Below, in pieces: positions 12,794 through 22,962 of a stretch of 64,000 nt of DNA. The stretch comes from Sambucus nigra (Eukaryota > Streptophyta > Magnoliopsida > Dipsacales > Adoxaceae). Numbering within the stretch: position 1 is the first letter of the stretch; each line of letters opens with the position of its first letter. Made by a program: the position numbers and the translations under genes. Location: assembly GCA_949130495.1 (NCBI GenBank), contig OX422207.1:785530384-785594383 (forward strand), written 5' to 3'. The notes beneath the pieces were generated by a model that was not told the DNA's origin, ran no database searches, and worked only from the letters and a program-made list of their open reading frames with translations.

Positions 12794-13714
12794 AAATGTG
12801 ACAAGTGCCAACGTTTTTCCTCCATCCGACGAACTCCACAAGCATTGTTGACACCCATAACTTCCCCTTGGCCATTTGCCATGTGGGGAATTGATTTGGT
12901 TGGACCATTACCGATCACCCGAGGAAGATTCAAGTACCTCATCGTCGCAGTGGACTATTTTACTAAGTGGGTAGAAGCTGAGCCGCTTATCGACATGACG
13001 TACGAAAAGGTATACCAGTTTGTTTGGAAGAATATCATCTGCCGATATGGTCTCCCACATGCCTTCATCACAGATCATGGAACACAATTTGACAACGAGG
13101 AGTTTGCTGCCTATTGTCAACAATCAAACATCCTGAAGACCCATTCAGCACCAGGTCATCCTCAAAGCAATGGGCAGACTGAGGTAACGAACAGAACGCT
13201 GCTAAATGGTTTGAAGAAGAGGCTAAGTGAAGCTAAAGCTAACTGGATAAATGAGCTACAATCAGTATTGTGGGCTTACCGAACAACTCCCAGAGCAGCG
13301 ACTGGAGAATCACCATATATGCTGGCATTTGGAAGTGAGGCTGTAATACCTGCCGAGTTGGGCCTACCAACACACAGAGTGCTGAATTTCAATTCTCCGA
13401 TCAGTGACTTGATGAGAAGACTGGATCTGGATATGCTCGAAGAAGTCAGAGAAGAGGCAGCCATTAGGAATGCTGCTTATCAACAACGAACAACTCTTTT
13501 CTATAACAAAAGGGTGAGGAAATGCTATTTAAAAGAAGGAGATTATGTGCTAAAGAAGGTAATTCAGAAACACAATAAATTGGAGGCAAACTGGCATGGG
13601 CCTTACCGAGTTACAGAAGTTGTTCGACCAGGAACTTACCGAATAGCAACTCTAGAAGGAGAAGAATTCAAGAATGCTTGGAATGTTGAACACCTTCGCA
13701 AGTATTATCAATGA
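12794..13714 (+). pseudogene. int: element A integrase core and C-terminus
   Basis: This continues the frame after TAG 12791. KCDKCQ completes the HHCC zinc module. The catalytic core has IDLVG (first Asp), ITDHGTQFDN (second Asp) and GQTEVTNRTL (Glu). The C-terminal part has WHGPYRV (GPY/F module) and ends at TGA 13712-13714 with no chromodomain, as expected outside the chromoviruses. Apart from the upstream stops the frame is intact. The natural stop is followed by the hairpin-repeat region facing the antisense gene. Confidence 0.92.
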
Positions 13715-13848
13715 TGTAAAATGTACAACGGGTCCATCAATATGAATAAAACGATGAAGTTTTTCACCATCTTTTTCTCTCATTTGTTTGAAAGTTTTTC
13801 GGGGAATACTAGTGTTGTACACTACGCTGCTTGATAGCAAAACGAAGA

Positions 13849-14240
13849 AGATAGTTCAGACCCACGACCAACTCCGGTTGGTAAAAGGGCGAGAACAAAC
13901 TATACTCCTTTGGTTAGGAGGCGTACACTGGCGTGATCAACTTCGGTTGGTAAAATAACTAGTGGACAAGATAGTTCGAAAGAACAAGATAGTTCAGACC
14001 CACGACCAACTCCGGTTGGTAAAAGGGCGAGAACAAACTATACTCCTTTGGTTAGGAGGCGTACACTGGCGTGATCAACTTCGGTTGGTAAAATAACTAG
14101 TGGACAAGATAGTTCGAAAGAACCTGATAGTTCGAGCGTGATCAACTTCGGTTGGTAAAATAGCAAGAACAAATTATACTCCTTTGGTTAGGAGGCGTAC
14201 ACTTGTGTGATCAACTTCGGTTGGTAAAAGAGCTTGTGGA
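13849..14240 (+). repeat. 138-bp tandem repeat, about 2.6 copies
   Basis: AGATAGTTCAGACCCACGAC recurs at 13849 and 13987, 138 bp apart. A third, shuffled and partial copy runs on to about 14300. Each unit holds two hairpin motifs of the CCAAC...GTTGG type. Confidence 0.85.
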
Positions 14241-14580
14241 CATGATAGTTCGAAAGAACCTGATAGTTCAAACCCACGACCAACTTTGGTTGGTAAAAGG
14301 GCAAGAACAACATTCTTATAACGCCAATCTCGGTTGGTTTATACTATCAAACGCCAACTTATGTTGGTCGGGAGGTAATATCAATACAAAGAATTCCAAA
14401 CTGAACCAAGTATAGTTGGTCGGTGATCAATTATACTTGGTCAACGAGGATAAATTATCGACCATGGTTAGTCGGATACATTTTAAGAAAAAGTTTACCA
14501 AGTATGGTTGGTCGGGGATAAAAACCCATCAACTGTAGTTGGTCGACAAGCACAATTTAACAACCTTGGTTGGTTGGAAA
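13860..14580 (+). repeat. array of about 14 short hairpins of the ACCAAC-n4-GTTGGT type
   Basis: Examples are ACCAACTCCGGTTGGT at 13867 and again in the second 138-bp copy, TCAACTTCGGTTGG four times from 13938 to 14225, ACCAACTTTGGTTGGT near 14278, then looser forms such as GCCAACTTATGTTGGT and ACCAAGTATGGTTGGT to about 14575. Each has 5-6 bp arms around about 4 nt. The block lies between the integrase stop and the 3' end of the antisense gene. Tat-lineage elements are known for tandem repeats in this 3' region. A role in termination or RNA structure is inference. Confidence 0.8.
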
Positions 14581-14828
14581 CAATTTAAACATTTTATACT
14601 CATTACTTTATTGAGCAGCATTGATATCTGTAATTTTGATTACTGAGTTGGTTGATGAACAGCATCATATTGTTATCTTTTTAACAGATACATATGCACA
14701 AATGTAAAAATGTTTTATAAACACAGGACAATCGCAATACAAATTTGCAAGCAGAAAGTGAAATTCTTTCATTAAATTCAAAATAAATTACAGGTTACAT
14801 GAATGTACTAATTATTACATTGATATTC

Positions 14829-16172
14829 CTATTCTATTGGTTTCTTGCCCCTTGCTTTAGAAACAGGTTCCTCGCCGGCAGGAGGATCTTCTAAGCAAAG
14901 AGAAGAATTGATAAAATTAATATCTCTGAGCATTCTGACGTTCATCACAGAAGGTGTATCCAGGAGATGCTCGGGACGAGATAATTCAGTCTGAGAATGA
15001 AGATTATAGTCGCCGAGATATTTTGAAATTAAACTCCGAGGAATAGAACGAGCTGGGATCCAGGTCATTTCCAATTTGAAAGGTGGCACAGGCAAGTCTA
15101 ATAACCCTGGAGCATGATAATCCCATAAATAATGCCCTTGCTCCAATTTTAACACACCCAGTGCGTTCAACCACCCCTGCTTATAACCTTCATTGTTGGC
15201 ATGTTCAATACGAGCATCCAAATGAGCAAGGGCTTCATTGTATCCTGCCATCCAGAATTCCCTAGGTTGCTTATGAAATTGGAAGGTTAATCTATCCAAT
15301 TGTTCGAGAAGGTTTTTGATAAAAAGATCCTTAGTATGTAGAGCAGACTTCGTTGCAGTAAGTTGATCCTCCAAGGATAGATTTTTCTTGGACATTTCTG
15401 ATAAAGCCCGATCTTTGGCGTTTAATTGGAATGCTTGAGTTTCCAAAGTAGACTGGGTACGAGCCTCTTCGACATTACGGCTAAGAACTCTTGATCGACT
15501 CCGAGTAGCGATTGGAGAATTTTGCTCCTCGGCAACATTTTGAACAGCTCTTCCTCGCCCCCGAGAACCTCTTCCTCGTCCCCGAGAAGTCACAGGAATA
15601 GCAGATCTTCTTAAGTCATCCAGTTCTTGACTTAATTTGGCATTCTCAACTTCTAAGAACGAGAAACCTTCATCGGTAACTGGCACTAAAGCAGTGGAAG
15701 ATGACGCTGCAGACTCATATTGTGCCAGCTTTTTCTGCAAATTATTGTTCTCTTGTTCCAACAACTCAGCAATCTGCCTGCAAGCCTCAACTTCACTTTT
15801 TAAAGTTCTTTCCCTAACATCGTATCCGGCGAGGATCTTTTTATGGCCTGTTTCAGAAGAAAGCTGTTGATATCTATTTTCATATTCCTTGTGCAGCAAA
15901 GTAATTGATTCATTGTGCTGACCTTGAAGATCTTTTAAGGAATTATTAAGTTCTTCAATCAAGTCATAGTAGGCCACGTTGTTGGCCACAGATCGGTCAA
16001 GTAAATCCTTCAAGTACCGATAAGCCTCAATTGCTTGCTCTGTAGCATCATGACCAAGGATGTCAACAATTTCTGATGTACTAAGGTCTGTATGACCAGC
16101 TTGATAATATTCGTAACATTGCTGCATCAGGTTTGTATCATGTGCAGATATCAGTTCCATTCTAGCAACAAA
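14829..16172 (-). CDS. exon 4 of element A antisense gene, coiled coil with RG tract
   Basis: The acceptor has a good pyrimidine tract (TTTTTCCCATCCTTAG). An ATG at 16160 gives 443 residues if it were a separate gene; joining in phase 0 favours an exon. It has coiled coil around an Arg/Gly tract, a Trp-rich segment (FWMAGYNEALAHLD), and a short basic end before TAG 14829. Confidence 0.65.
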   Translation of the reverse strand, partial: FVARMELISAHDTNLMQQCYEYYQAGHTDLSTSEIVDILGHDATEQAIEAYRYLKDLLDRSVANNVAYYDLIEELNNSLKDLQGQHNESITLLHKEYENRYQQLSSETGHKKILAGYDVRERTLKSEVEACRQIAELLEQENNNLQKKLAQYESAASSSTALVPVTDEGFSFLEVENAKLSQELDDLRRSAIPVTSRGRGRGSRGRGRAVQNVAEEQNSPIATRSRSRVLSRNVEEARTQSTLETQAFQLNAKDRALSEMSKKNLSLEDQLTATKSALHTKDLFIKNLLEQLDRLTFQFHKQPREFWMAGYNEALAHLDARIEHANNEGYKQGWLNALGVLKLEQGHYLWDYHAPGLLDLPVPPFKLEMTWIPARSIPRSLISKYLGDYNLHSQTELSRPEHLLDTPSVMNVRMLRDINFINSSLCLEDPPAGEEPVSKARGKKPIE

Positions 16173-16319
16173 CTAAGGATGGGAAAAAGACAACAATCAA
16201 CAAAAACAAATCATCAACAACAAAGAGGAACAAAGATGTATTTTATTAGATCACAAAAGGGTTACATTGTTGGATTACAAATAATGAAAAGATTGAAATG
16301 ATACCGAACAACTTCACAC

Positions 16320-17120
16320 CTTTTCCTTGTCTCCCAAGACTTTCTTGGGAGGCTGGGACGAGGAGCTTGGTTGCTCGGTGGTAACAGCAACTTGATCTGC
16401 AGAAGTTAAAACTTTTTTAGGAGGAGGAGGCATGGAAGAAATGTCTTCGTTAGCAGAAGGTAGAGATGCAGGGACTTGATCACCTATGGCCATAGAAGAT
16501 TCATCAGAGACAAGCTCATCTTCTTCTTCTTCCACAATTGGTGGAGGAGGACCAGGGAGGTGTAGCTGGAATAGCTCAGAATCATCCTTGATCTTTAATT
16601 CCTATAGAGTAGCTACCCAGACATCATGGAAGTATTTCAACTTCCCGTATTGAACTTGGGATGTCATCGCAGCAATCCCCTTGTCCCATCCTTTATCCCA
16701 GCCTGCGCTGAAGGATTTTTTAACTGCAAGCTTTTTTCTCAATTTCTCAGAGGAGAGCTTCGCATCCAATTCTTCTTTTTGACCCTTGATATCTCGCAGG
16801 GTGGACAATTCTTCCTCTGCCTTCCTCAGCTTATCCTCAAGTTCTCCAAAATTCTTGAGCTTGCCGTCATATTTCTTATGCTCGACCTCTAAACTTTTCA
16901 CTTTATTCTCCAAACTCTTGGAGATCTCAGCCATTTTCACCTTCTCGGCCTCAACTGTGGATAATTTTTTCTCCCAAACAGCCTTGTCCTCATTATACTG
17001 TTGGCGAGATTCTTTCAAGGATTGGGTTAAACCCAGTAGAGCGTCCTCTATACCAGACGAGGAGCTGGAAGCTTTAATTGCCTCGTCCTTCTTCACGATG
17101 TTATTGAAACAGTTCACCAG
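16320..17120 (-). pseudogene. exon 3 of element A antisense gene, coiled coil with one stop
   Basis: A heptad-rich Lys/Glu/Leu helix (KSLENKVKSLEVEHKK type) is followed by an acidic, Pro-rich tail. TAG 16604-16602 is in frame; the same frame is open on both sides. The end fits donor AAG/GTGTGA, since reading on gives an immediate TGA. Confidence 0.65.
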
Positions 17121-17204
17121 CTGAAAGATGAGAAAAACAGTAAAGTCAATTCAAAAATGCAAGCATTCAGAGAAAGAAAGAAATTCAGAATGTGAGAAAT
17201 TTAC

Positions 17205-17860
17205 CGAAGCAAGGTGACGAGTAGCTAGGGATGTCAACATATCCTTAGAAATATTTTCATCAATTCCTTGGACCTCGGGTATGATCCAAGTTTTTACCGA
17301 ACTCATTGCAGAGCTCGGAGGAATGATGGGTGGGATACCAACAACACCAGATGGTGGAGAAGAGACAGTTTCAGCCAAATTGACTGAGGATGATTTCCTC
17401 AATCTTCTCAAAGGGACTTCAGCAGCTTCAACCAAGGAAGAACTCTTGGTCGGAGAGATAGTAATCACTTCTGCTGGAGCAACTTTCTTGCTCGGAGCCA
17501 CTGGGGGCTTCTCGGCAGCTTTGGAAGATGCAACATCCACCTTCTTAGTCCCCTCTGGGACATCAACTTTGCTTTTCTTGGCCCCAGCAGCCGAAGTAAT
17601 GTCATCAAATAGAGCAGGAGGAGCTCTTTTCTTGCCCATTCTATGACTTAAAGGAAGATGAGAATCTGAAGAAGAATCCTCTGGAGTTGAAGCTGGCTCA
17701 ACAGGGCGAGCAGTATAAGAGGTTATATAGCTCCTATACTGCAGCAAATATGATGCAGACCCGATGTGCTCGTCTACAACGTTCTTATGAAAACCCCAGA
17801 TAAGTTTCAGATGCTTGATATTAACCTCTGATTCTTTTGGAGTTTTTCTTTTGCTATCAA
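17205..17860 (-). CDS. exon 2 of element A antisense gene, low complexity
   Basis: Rich in Ser, Pro, Ala and Lys, with a basic KKRAPP stretch that could act as a nuclear signal. No recognised domain. Donor TCG/GTAAAT, acceptor CTTTCAG at 17121-17127, phase 0. Confidence 0.65.
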
Positions 17861-17953
17861 CTGCAAATAAATACATAATGAGATATTAGTCATACATTTT
17901 GTCAAACATGATGAAAGCATAATTTCATAAGTAAAATAAAATGAAAAATAAAC

Positions 17954-18458
17954 CTATCCCATTGCCATATGGGGGGCATCTGGGACCGTTGTATACTCCA
18001 TCTCCAACTAAAGGGGCATATTGCCAATTTTTAATAACCAACCCATGTTCAAAATAATCTCTATTTGAGTCAGGGAGGTTAACTACAAGAGCCCTATTCA
18101 GAAACCTAGTTTTTAAGTAATAAATATTATCTAGAGTGGCCCATTTATAGCAATACATAATTTCAGGGATCCCTATACGAGTCCCATGAGTTAGATTTAA
18201 TTTGTACACCCCATTAATTATTCTCCATGAATTGGGGGCTATTTTTGCAGGGACAAGATCAAAATACTGACAAAACTCAAGACACAATGGGTTTGGTGGA
18301 AAAGAAAATCCACATTCAGCAATGAATAGACTGGGGAACCAATGTCCCTCAGCCAATCGAAAATAATCTAAAGGCTCAGAAAGAACCTCCAGAGTTACCC
18401 AGGAAGGAATGGAAAAATCGGAACGAAATTTCTCAACAAACTCCGCAATATAAACCAT
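17954..18458 (-). CDS. exon 1 of element A antisense gene (PF04195-like)
   Basis: Start ATG 18458 (MVYIAEFVEKF), the first good methionine after a hydrophobic reading through the leader. The donor ATAG/GTTTAT leaves phase 1, and the acceptor TTTGCAG at 17861-17867 restores the frame. The PF04195 assignment rests on recalled family patterns. Confidence 0.7.
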
Positions 18459-18624
18459 ATTGAATAAAAGAAATACAGAAGAAAGGAAGAAGATCTTACA
18501 GGAAGAAAGGAGGTCTGTTGATAATGAACGAAAATAAGGATGAACGCACAAGAGAGAAAGAGAGAATAGAAAGCTTGAATGCAGAAAATTGGAAAAGAAG
18601 AAGACGGTATGGTTACCTAAGAAG

Positions 18625-18632
18625 TTTAAATA
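18625..18632 (-). promoter_or_regulatory. candidate TATA box for the element A antisense gene
   Basis: On the minus strand TATTTAAA lies about 165 nt upstream of ATG 18458, followed by a TC-rich leader. It is a position and motif match only. Confidence 0.35.
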
Positions 18633-18872
18633 CTTTACCTAGGGAAGTGGCGAAGGAAATGATTACGCGAAAGAAACTATTGAACTTCCGACGGCTAAAA
18701 GGACAAAAAGGGCACTAAGATCGAAGCGCTCTTAAAAGTTCGAAAAAGGCGGATTCTTTGAATTTGGAAATAAATTCAAATACGATGCTCCTAAAACCCA
18801 GGAAGATCATTCAATATTGCCAAAAATCGAGAAAGAATATTCCATACTCCTCAAAGTTCGAAATATGAAACA

Positions 18873-18883
18873 TTGGGGGCTTC
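18873..18883 (+). other. polypurine tract of element A
   Basis: TTGGGGGCTTC directly precedes the 3' LTR. It is G-rich but short, in the usual place for plus-strand priming. Confidence 0.6.
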
Positions 18884-19448
18884 TGTTGATACCAAAATTA
18901 ATATGCTGATGTGGACGAATCATACGAAGACACTTGTCAATCTACGTGGTACAATAACGACGAGGAAGTTCATTTCCTCGACCAACTCATGTTCTCTCCG
19001 AGCAACTAGGATATACCGAGGAACTTCAACACTCCGAGGTACCCTAGCGCTCCGATGAACTCCTGAGCAACGAGCAACTAAGGCGGTCCGAGCTGCATCT
19101 CGGCCGTAGTATTAATTGCCAGAATATCAACAGTTCAACTATTCATTGAATGTTTATCATCTTGACGCACACACTACATTAAATGTATTACCCTTTCATA
19201 TGTATATCATTTAATGTGTCAACCCATTCATGTACAGCCTAAGGGCTATAAATACCTGGTATCACCCTCATTCAAGGGGACCGGAATTTCTTGATAGAAC
19301 TTGTAATCGGGGATTTCCAAAACACTCAGCAATAACATAACAGTGGACGTAGGCCATTCATATAAGGCTGAACCACTTTAAAAATCTTTGTCTCATTTTA
19401 TTTATCTGTGATTGAATAATTAGAGCGATCTAGTTTTTTACATCAACA
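18884..19448 (+). repeat. 3' LTR of element A
   Basis: 565 bp, about 8 substitutions from the 5' LTR, mostly transitions. TATA at 19247-19254. Followed by CCTGG at 19449-19453. Confidence 0.97.
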
Positions 19449-19453
19449 CCTGG
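19449..19453 (+). repeat. right target-site duplication of element A (CCTGG)
   Basis: Second copy of the duplicated 5 bp; the LTR of element B continues from here. Confidence 0.95.
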
Positions 19454-20644
19454 GATTAGGGATAATCCACCAATTAGCAACAGTGTTCTGGGGATAAGCT
19501 CAGCGAGGCAGATCAGCGTGGAAGCTTGGAGTGGCAACTCGTACTTTAGCTTATTGTTACTTTGTCATATTATAGCTTTGTTTATATTGACTACGAGTTG
19601 TAACGATTGTAATGTTGTAACGAGAATAATGAATGGGTGTGAGGTCGAACGGTACTCGCGAGAGACCAGGCTTGGCAGGGCCTGGGAGAGCTTTCATGCT
19701 CTATCGAACAACCTCACCGTGGGAACTTTAGAGGGACTTGGTTTGGAGGATTGAGAAGTGGGGCACCGTTGGGGCTTGTCCTGACCATCTTAGATACACC
19801 TGGTAAAACACTGAAAGATCTTCACCGTGGAACCTAGAGCAAAGTAGCTTCGAGTTCCATCGGGAGCTTTGCTGTGAACCAAACAGCCCTCTACTTTATG
19901 TCCCATCTACTGTAGGTGATGTCACTATCCAGCTAGACAACGTCAAGTCTGCACTTGAGTAAACCACCATGGTATTTGGGGCTGTCAGACGGTTGGTAAG
20001 CAACCTCTGTGGCAACAGCCCCCTGACACACAGTGGTTAGGCAAAAGGCATGTCTTGGCATTTAATGTTTATGACGTAAAGACAACTAGTGCATCAGGTA
20101 TTTAATGCTGGTGACATAAGGTATGAGGGAGGTCTTTCACAGGCATTAATGACTTAGCTGCCTCGGGGGTGGTGTGGGGGCTATTTAAGGCCCCAACCAC
20201 CTCCAAGGAAGGGGATCGATCAAAAAGTTCTAAAAAGAGTTCTTTTGGAGATATTCTTCTAAGATTTTGAGAAATTATTACTAGAGAAAGAGTTATTGAA
20301 AAACCAGAGAGTTCTTCCACCCACCATTTGTCATTTATTAGGGAGCTTTAATAACTGGACAGAAATCCTTGAAGAAGACTTTTTCGGTGTGTGTGTTTTT
20401 TTTACCTGCCTACTAAGGTGTATCTAGGATGCTTACTTCTCTCTCCCTCTAGCTAAGTTATTTCTGAGTTCTTTATTATATTGTGAGTTATACACGAGAG
20501 ATTTGTGGGTTTAAGCTGGGTTTCATACGTTCCAAACTGTTCTTTGTGTCTTGTGGCTAAATCACTAGTGTTTACTGATTAACCTTGTCATCACCATACT
20601 CAAAAGGGGTTACGCCTCCATCTTATCTAAACCACCCTCTTACA
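19454..20644 (+). repeat. 5' LTR of element B, remaining part
   Basis: It continues the LTR begun at 7218 and ends in CTCTTACA. Rejoined length is about 1219 bp against 1205 for the 3' LTR; most of the difference is a 13-bp segment near 19503-19515 missing from the 3' copy and a T-run change near 20395. About 16 substitutions by eye (about 1.4%). Confidence 0.95.
20182..20189 (+). promoter_or_regulatory. TATA-like box of 5' LTR B inside a GC palindrome
   Basis: TATTTAAG sits in GGGGCTATTTAAGGCCCC, so the box is the loop of a GGGGC/GCCCC inverted repeat. The same arrangement occurs at 33336-33343 in the 3' LTR. Confidence 0.55.
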
Positions 20645-20646
20645 TT

Positions 20647-20664
20647 TGGCGACTCTACTGGGGA
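20647..20664 (+). other. primer-binding site of element B
   Basis: TGGCGACTCTACTGGGGA lies two bases after the LTR end. It is the kind reported as tRNA-Arg-primed in Ogre-like elements and differs from the PBS of A and F. Confidence 0.8.
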
Positions 20665-20686
20665 GGCATTCTTCTAAGGAAGGAGT

Positions 20687-21088
20687 ATGGCGCAAGATAA
20701 CGTTAATCGAAGGCTCAACTTTGATGATATTCAACACAGTGAAGAGCAAGCAGCGGTAGAATTGGAGGCTTTAAGGAGCGGAGCTCCTCGAATAGAAGTG
20801 CCTCCAGTTCAGACAACAACAGGCGCTCAAGGAGTGACGCAGGCTTCCACGAGCGCTGGGCTGGGACCTGCCCAGATGACCCTCCTCATGAGCAAGTTCT
20901 ATGAGTTTTTCCAAACGCCTGCAGCTTCAACGGTGCTGGGAGGACTCGAAGCCAATTCCTTCGTAACACCAGGGGCAGCTCCAACGGTTCCACCAGGCGC
21001 AGGTACAACGGGAGCAGCCCCGGCAAGCATACCCTCCGCCGTGAATCCGGTGGTGGAATCTCCGGAGTATCAACGTCGCCAGCTGTAA
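20687..21088 (+). pseudogene. gag: element B gag N-terminus, shifted out of frame
   Basis: ATG 20687 (MAQDNVNRR) starts 133 residues of Ala/Thr/Pro-rich, low-complexity protein ending at TAA 21086. The following gag frame is offset by one and is open back into the same stretch, so a one-base change lies somewhere in about 21000-21085. A separate small ORF before gag, as in some Ogre elements, is the alternative. I prefer a frameshift because the composition continues smoothly. Confidence 0.65.
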
Positions 21089-22962
21089 CGATGGCTCCAA
21101 CTGTAACGGTCATTCAGCCAACACCCCCATTGGTCGTTGCCCCATCGCCCATGGAGGAAATGAGGAGATACATGCAAAAGGAGATGTTGAAGTTCATGCA
21201 GGCTTCCTCACAGTCTATAGGCGAGGTAGCTTCAGTCTATGACGACTTTAGGACACCTTATCCTCAGGAATACAACGATGAGCCTTACCCGAGGGATTAT
21301 ATTCCCCCCATCTTTGAAAAATACACAGGGAAGGGTGGGAATCCGAAAGAGCACATTAAATGTTTTATTGATCACTTGGTAGCGCATTACAACAACAAGA
21401 AGCTCAGGTTGAGGGAGTTTTCCAAATCCCTAACCAATAAAGCATACACGTGGTATTCTCATTTGGCTCCTAAGAGTGTTTCCACGTGGGAAGAGATGCA
21501 TGTGCTGTTTGTCCAAAAGTTCTTTCTAGCAGAGGATGAATTCACTCTGACCCAACTAGGGAGAGAGAAGCAACGACCAGGAGAAGACGTGGTGGCATAC
21601 GTTCGGAGGTTCAGGGAAAGGTCTCTGGATGTGAGAGAGGAGGCCAAGGAGTCTAAACTATTACAAATCTGTGCCGAAGGACTACTCCCGGAGTACATTT
21701 GCCATCTTATCAATGAGACGCGCGAGGGAACTTTTTCGGCGTTCTTAAAATCTGCAAGGAACATCTCATTGGTCATACGACCAAACCCGGTGGCGGTGCC
21801 TATGATATTCAGGCAGCCGATACAATCTGGGGGAGGAAGGCCTCAACCCCCACGAGTGGGATACACCGAAGGAACAGATGGGGGTAAGGCGGCGAAGAAG
21901 GACAACAAAAGGAAGTTCGGAAGGGATAGAGAAGACCCACCACCGTTACCGTGCACGATAGAAGAGGCGATGAGCTGTTATAACACCATGGTCCAAGGTG
22001 GAACGGTCTACCTACCAAAAGGCGTTCCGGCGGAAGAACCCAATGACGCAACGAAGGCGGATCCTAGGTATTGTCAGGTTCATCGAAAGATCCAGCACCC
22101 GACAGAGAGCTGCTTCACATTGAGAAGAATCATTGACAAGTACATGAAGGCAGGGACGCTGCAGATCCCCCCACAGAATGTTAACAATAACCCACTTCCA
22201 GCGCATGGGGCCAACTTGGTGATGGCCTACGATGATGAGGCGGAAAGAGAAGGAGGAAGGTCAACAATGAAGCAAAGGGAATTCGAAGAAACTCTGGAAC
22301 ATTGCACCACAGGAATGGCTAACGTAGTTTTAGCCTACGATGAAGCAAGCGCTAAAAACGTGGAAGACGTATACAGCGTTGAGGGCGAGGAAATGGAGGC
22401 AGTCGTTGAATACAGCGCAGTTTCAAAATCCCCAAAGTTTGCTTGGTTCTTCGATCAAGTGGGGATACCAAAGGAGAGAAGACTGGAAATAACTCGGGCG
22501 ATCCTATACATCGCGAAGAAGGACGCGGTTCCCTCGTTGAAATGGAGGGGACCCATGGCGAGGCTGGTGAAAAAGTTCCTATCAGAGGTGACCTTCAGCG
22601 ATGCAGATAGAGCTGTAAGGTTCCCTCATAACAGGCCCTTGTATGTGACGGCCAATATCAACGGGGTTAGTTTTGCAAGAACGCTTATGGATGGGGGTGC
22701 TTCCATCAACATTATGCCGATAAACTCCTTCCACGTAGCTAATATCCCAGAAGAAAGGTTGGTCCCCATGCCTCTGGTAATCTCAGGGTATGACAACCAA
22801 TCTTCCAAATCCATTGGGTATGTGAATGTGGGAATTGTAATGGGAAATCTGAGTTCCCACATCAAGTTCCATGTAATAGAAAGTGCAACTTCCTATCATT
22901 TACTAATAGGAAGAGTGTGGATGCACAATCAAGGTTTAGTTCCTTCAACATATCATCAATGA
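21060..22962 (+). pseudogene. gag-pro: element B gag and protease
   Basis: The capsid domain follows a basic N-terminal helix (IPPIFEKYTGKGGNPKEHI, then NKAYTWYSHL, then FVQKFF and YVRRFRERSLDV). A zinc knuckle CQVHRKIQHPTESC has the same C-x2-H-x4-H-x4-C spacing as element A. The aspartic protease has LMDGGASINIM (Asp codon at 22690) and ends in HLLIGRVWMHNQG. TGA 22960-22962 cuts the frame at the end of protease. The coding frame continues beyond it, so this is a nonsense mutation rather than the natural gag-pro end. Confidence 0.88.

Larger units (their letters stand above)
14829..18458 (-). pseudogene. element A antisense gene, four exons, PF04195-like domain plus coiled coils
   Basis: Exons read on the minus strand: 18458-17954, 17860-17205, 17120-16320, 16172-14829. 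All three introns (93, 84, 147 nt) begin GT and end AG, and all junctions keep frame, giving 1102 codons with the final TAG at 14829. Exon 1 holds a segment resembling PF04195 (putative gypsy-type transposon domain), with the typical FPPNPLCLEFCQYF...NSWRIINGVYKL pattern. Exon 2 is Ser/Pro/Ala-rich and disordered. Exon 3 is coiled coil. Exon 4 is a long coiled coil interrupted by an Arg/Gly tract (SRGRGRGSRGRGR). One in-frame TAG (16604-16602) breaks exon 3. Function is unknown; coiled coils and the RG tract suggest oligomerisation and nucleic-acid binding. Confidence 0.75.
7246..19448 (+). mobile_element. element A: Tat-type Ty3/gypsy LTR retrotransposon nested in the LTR of B
   Basis: 12,203 bp, with 565-bp LTRs (TGTTGAT...ATCAACA) at both ends and a CCTGG duplication. 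The order is LTR, PBS, gag-protease-RT-RNase H-archaeal-type RNase H-integrase in one frame, a hairpin-repeat region, a four-exon antisense gene, polypurine tract, LTR. Antisense genes between integrase and 3' LTR are known in Tat-lineage elements such as Grande. The LTRs differ at about 8 of 565 positions by eye (about 1.4%), so the insertion is recent and must postdate element B. Two TAG stops in gag-pol make this copy non-autonomous. Confidence 0.95.

Noticed and set aside
19518..19754. 78-codon frame, repeated as 32672-32908
   Set aside because: It lies in both LTRs of element B. Its conservation only reflects LTR identity; there is no domain and the leading hydrophobic stretch is not enough to call a gene.
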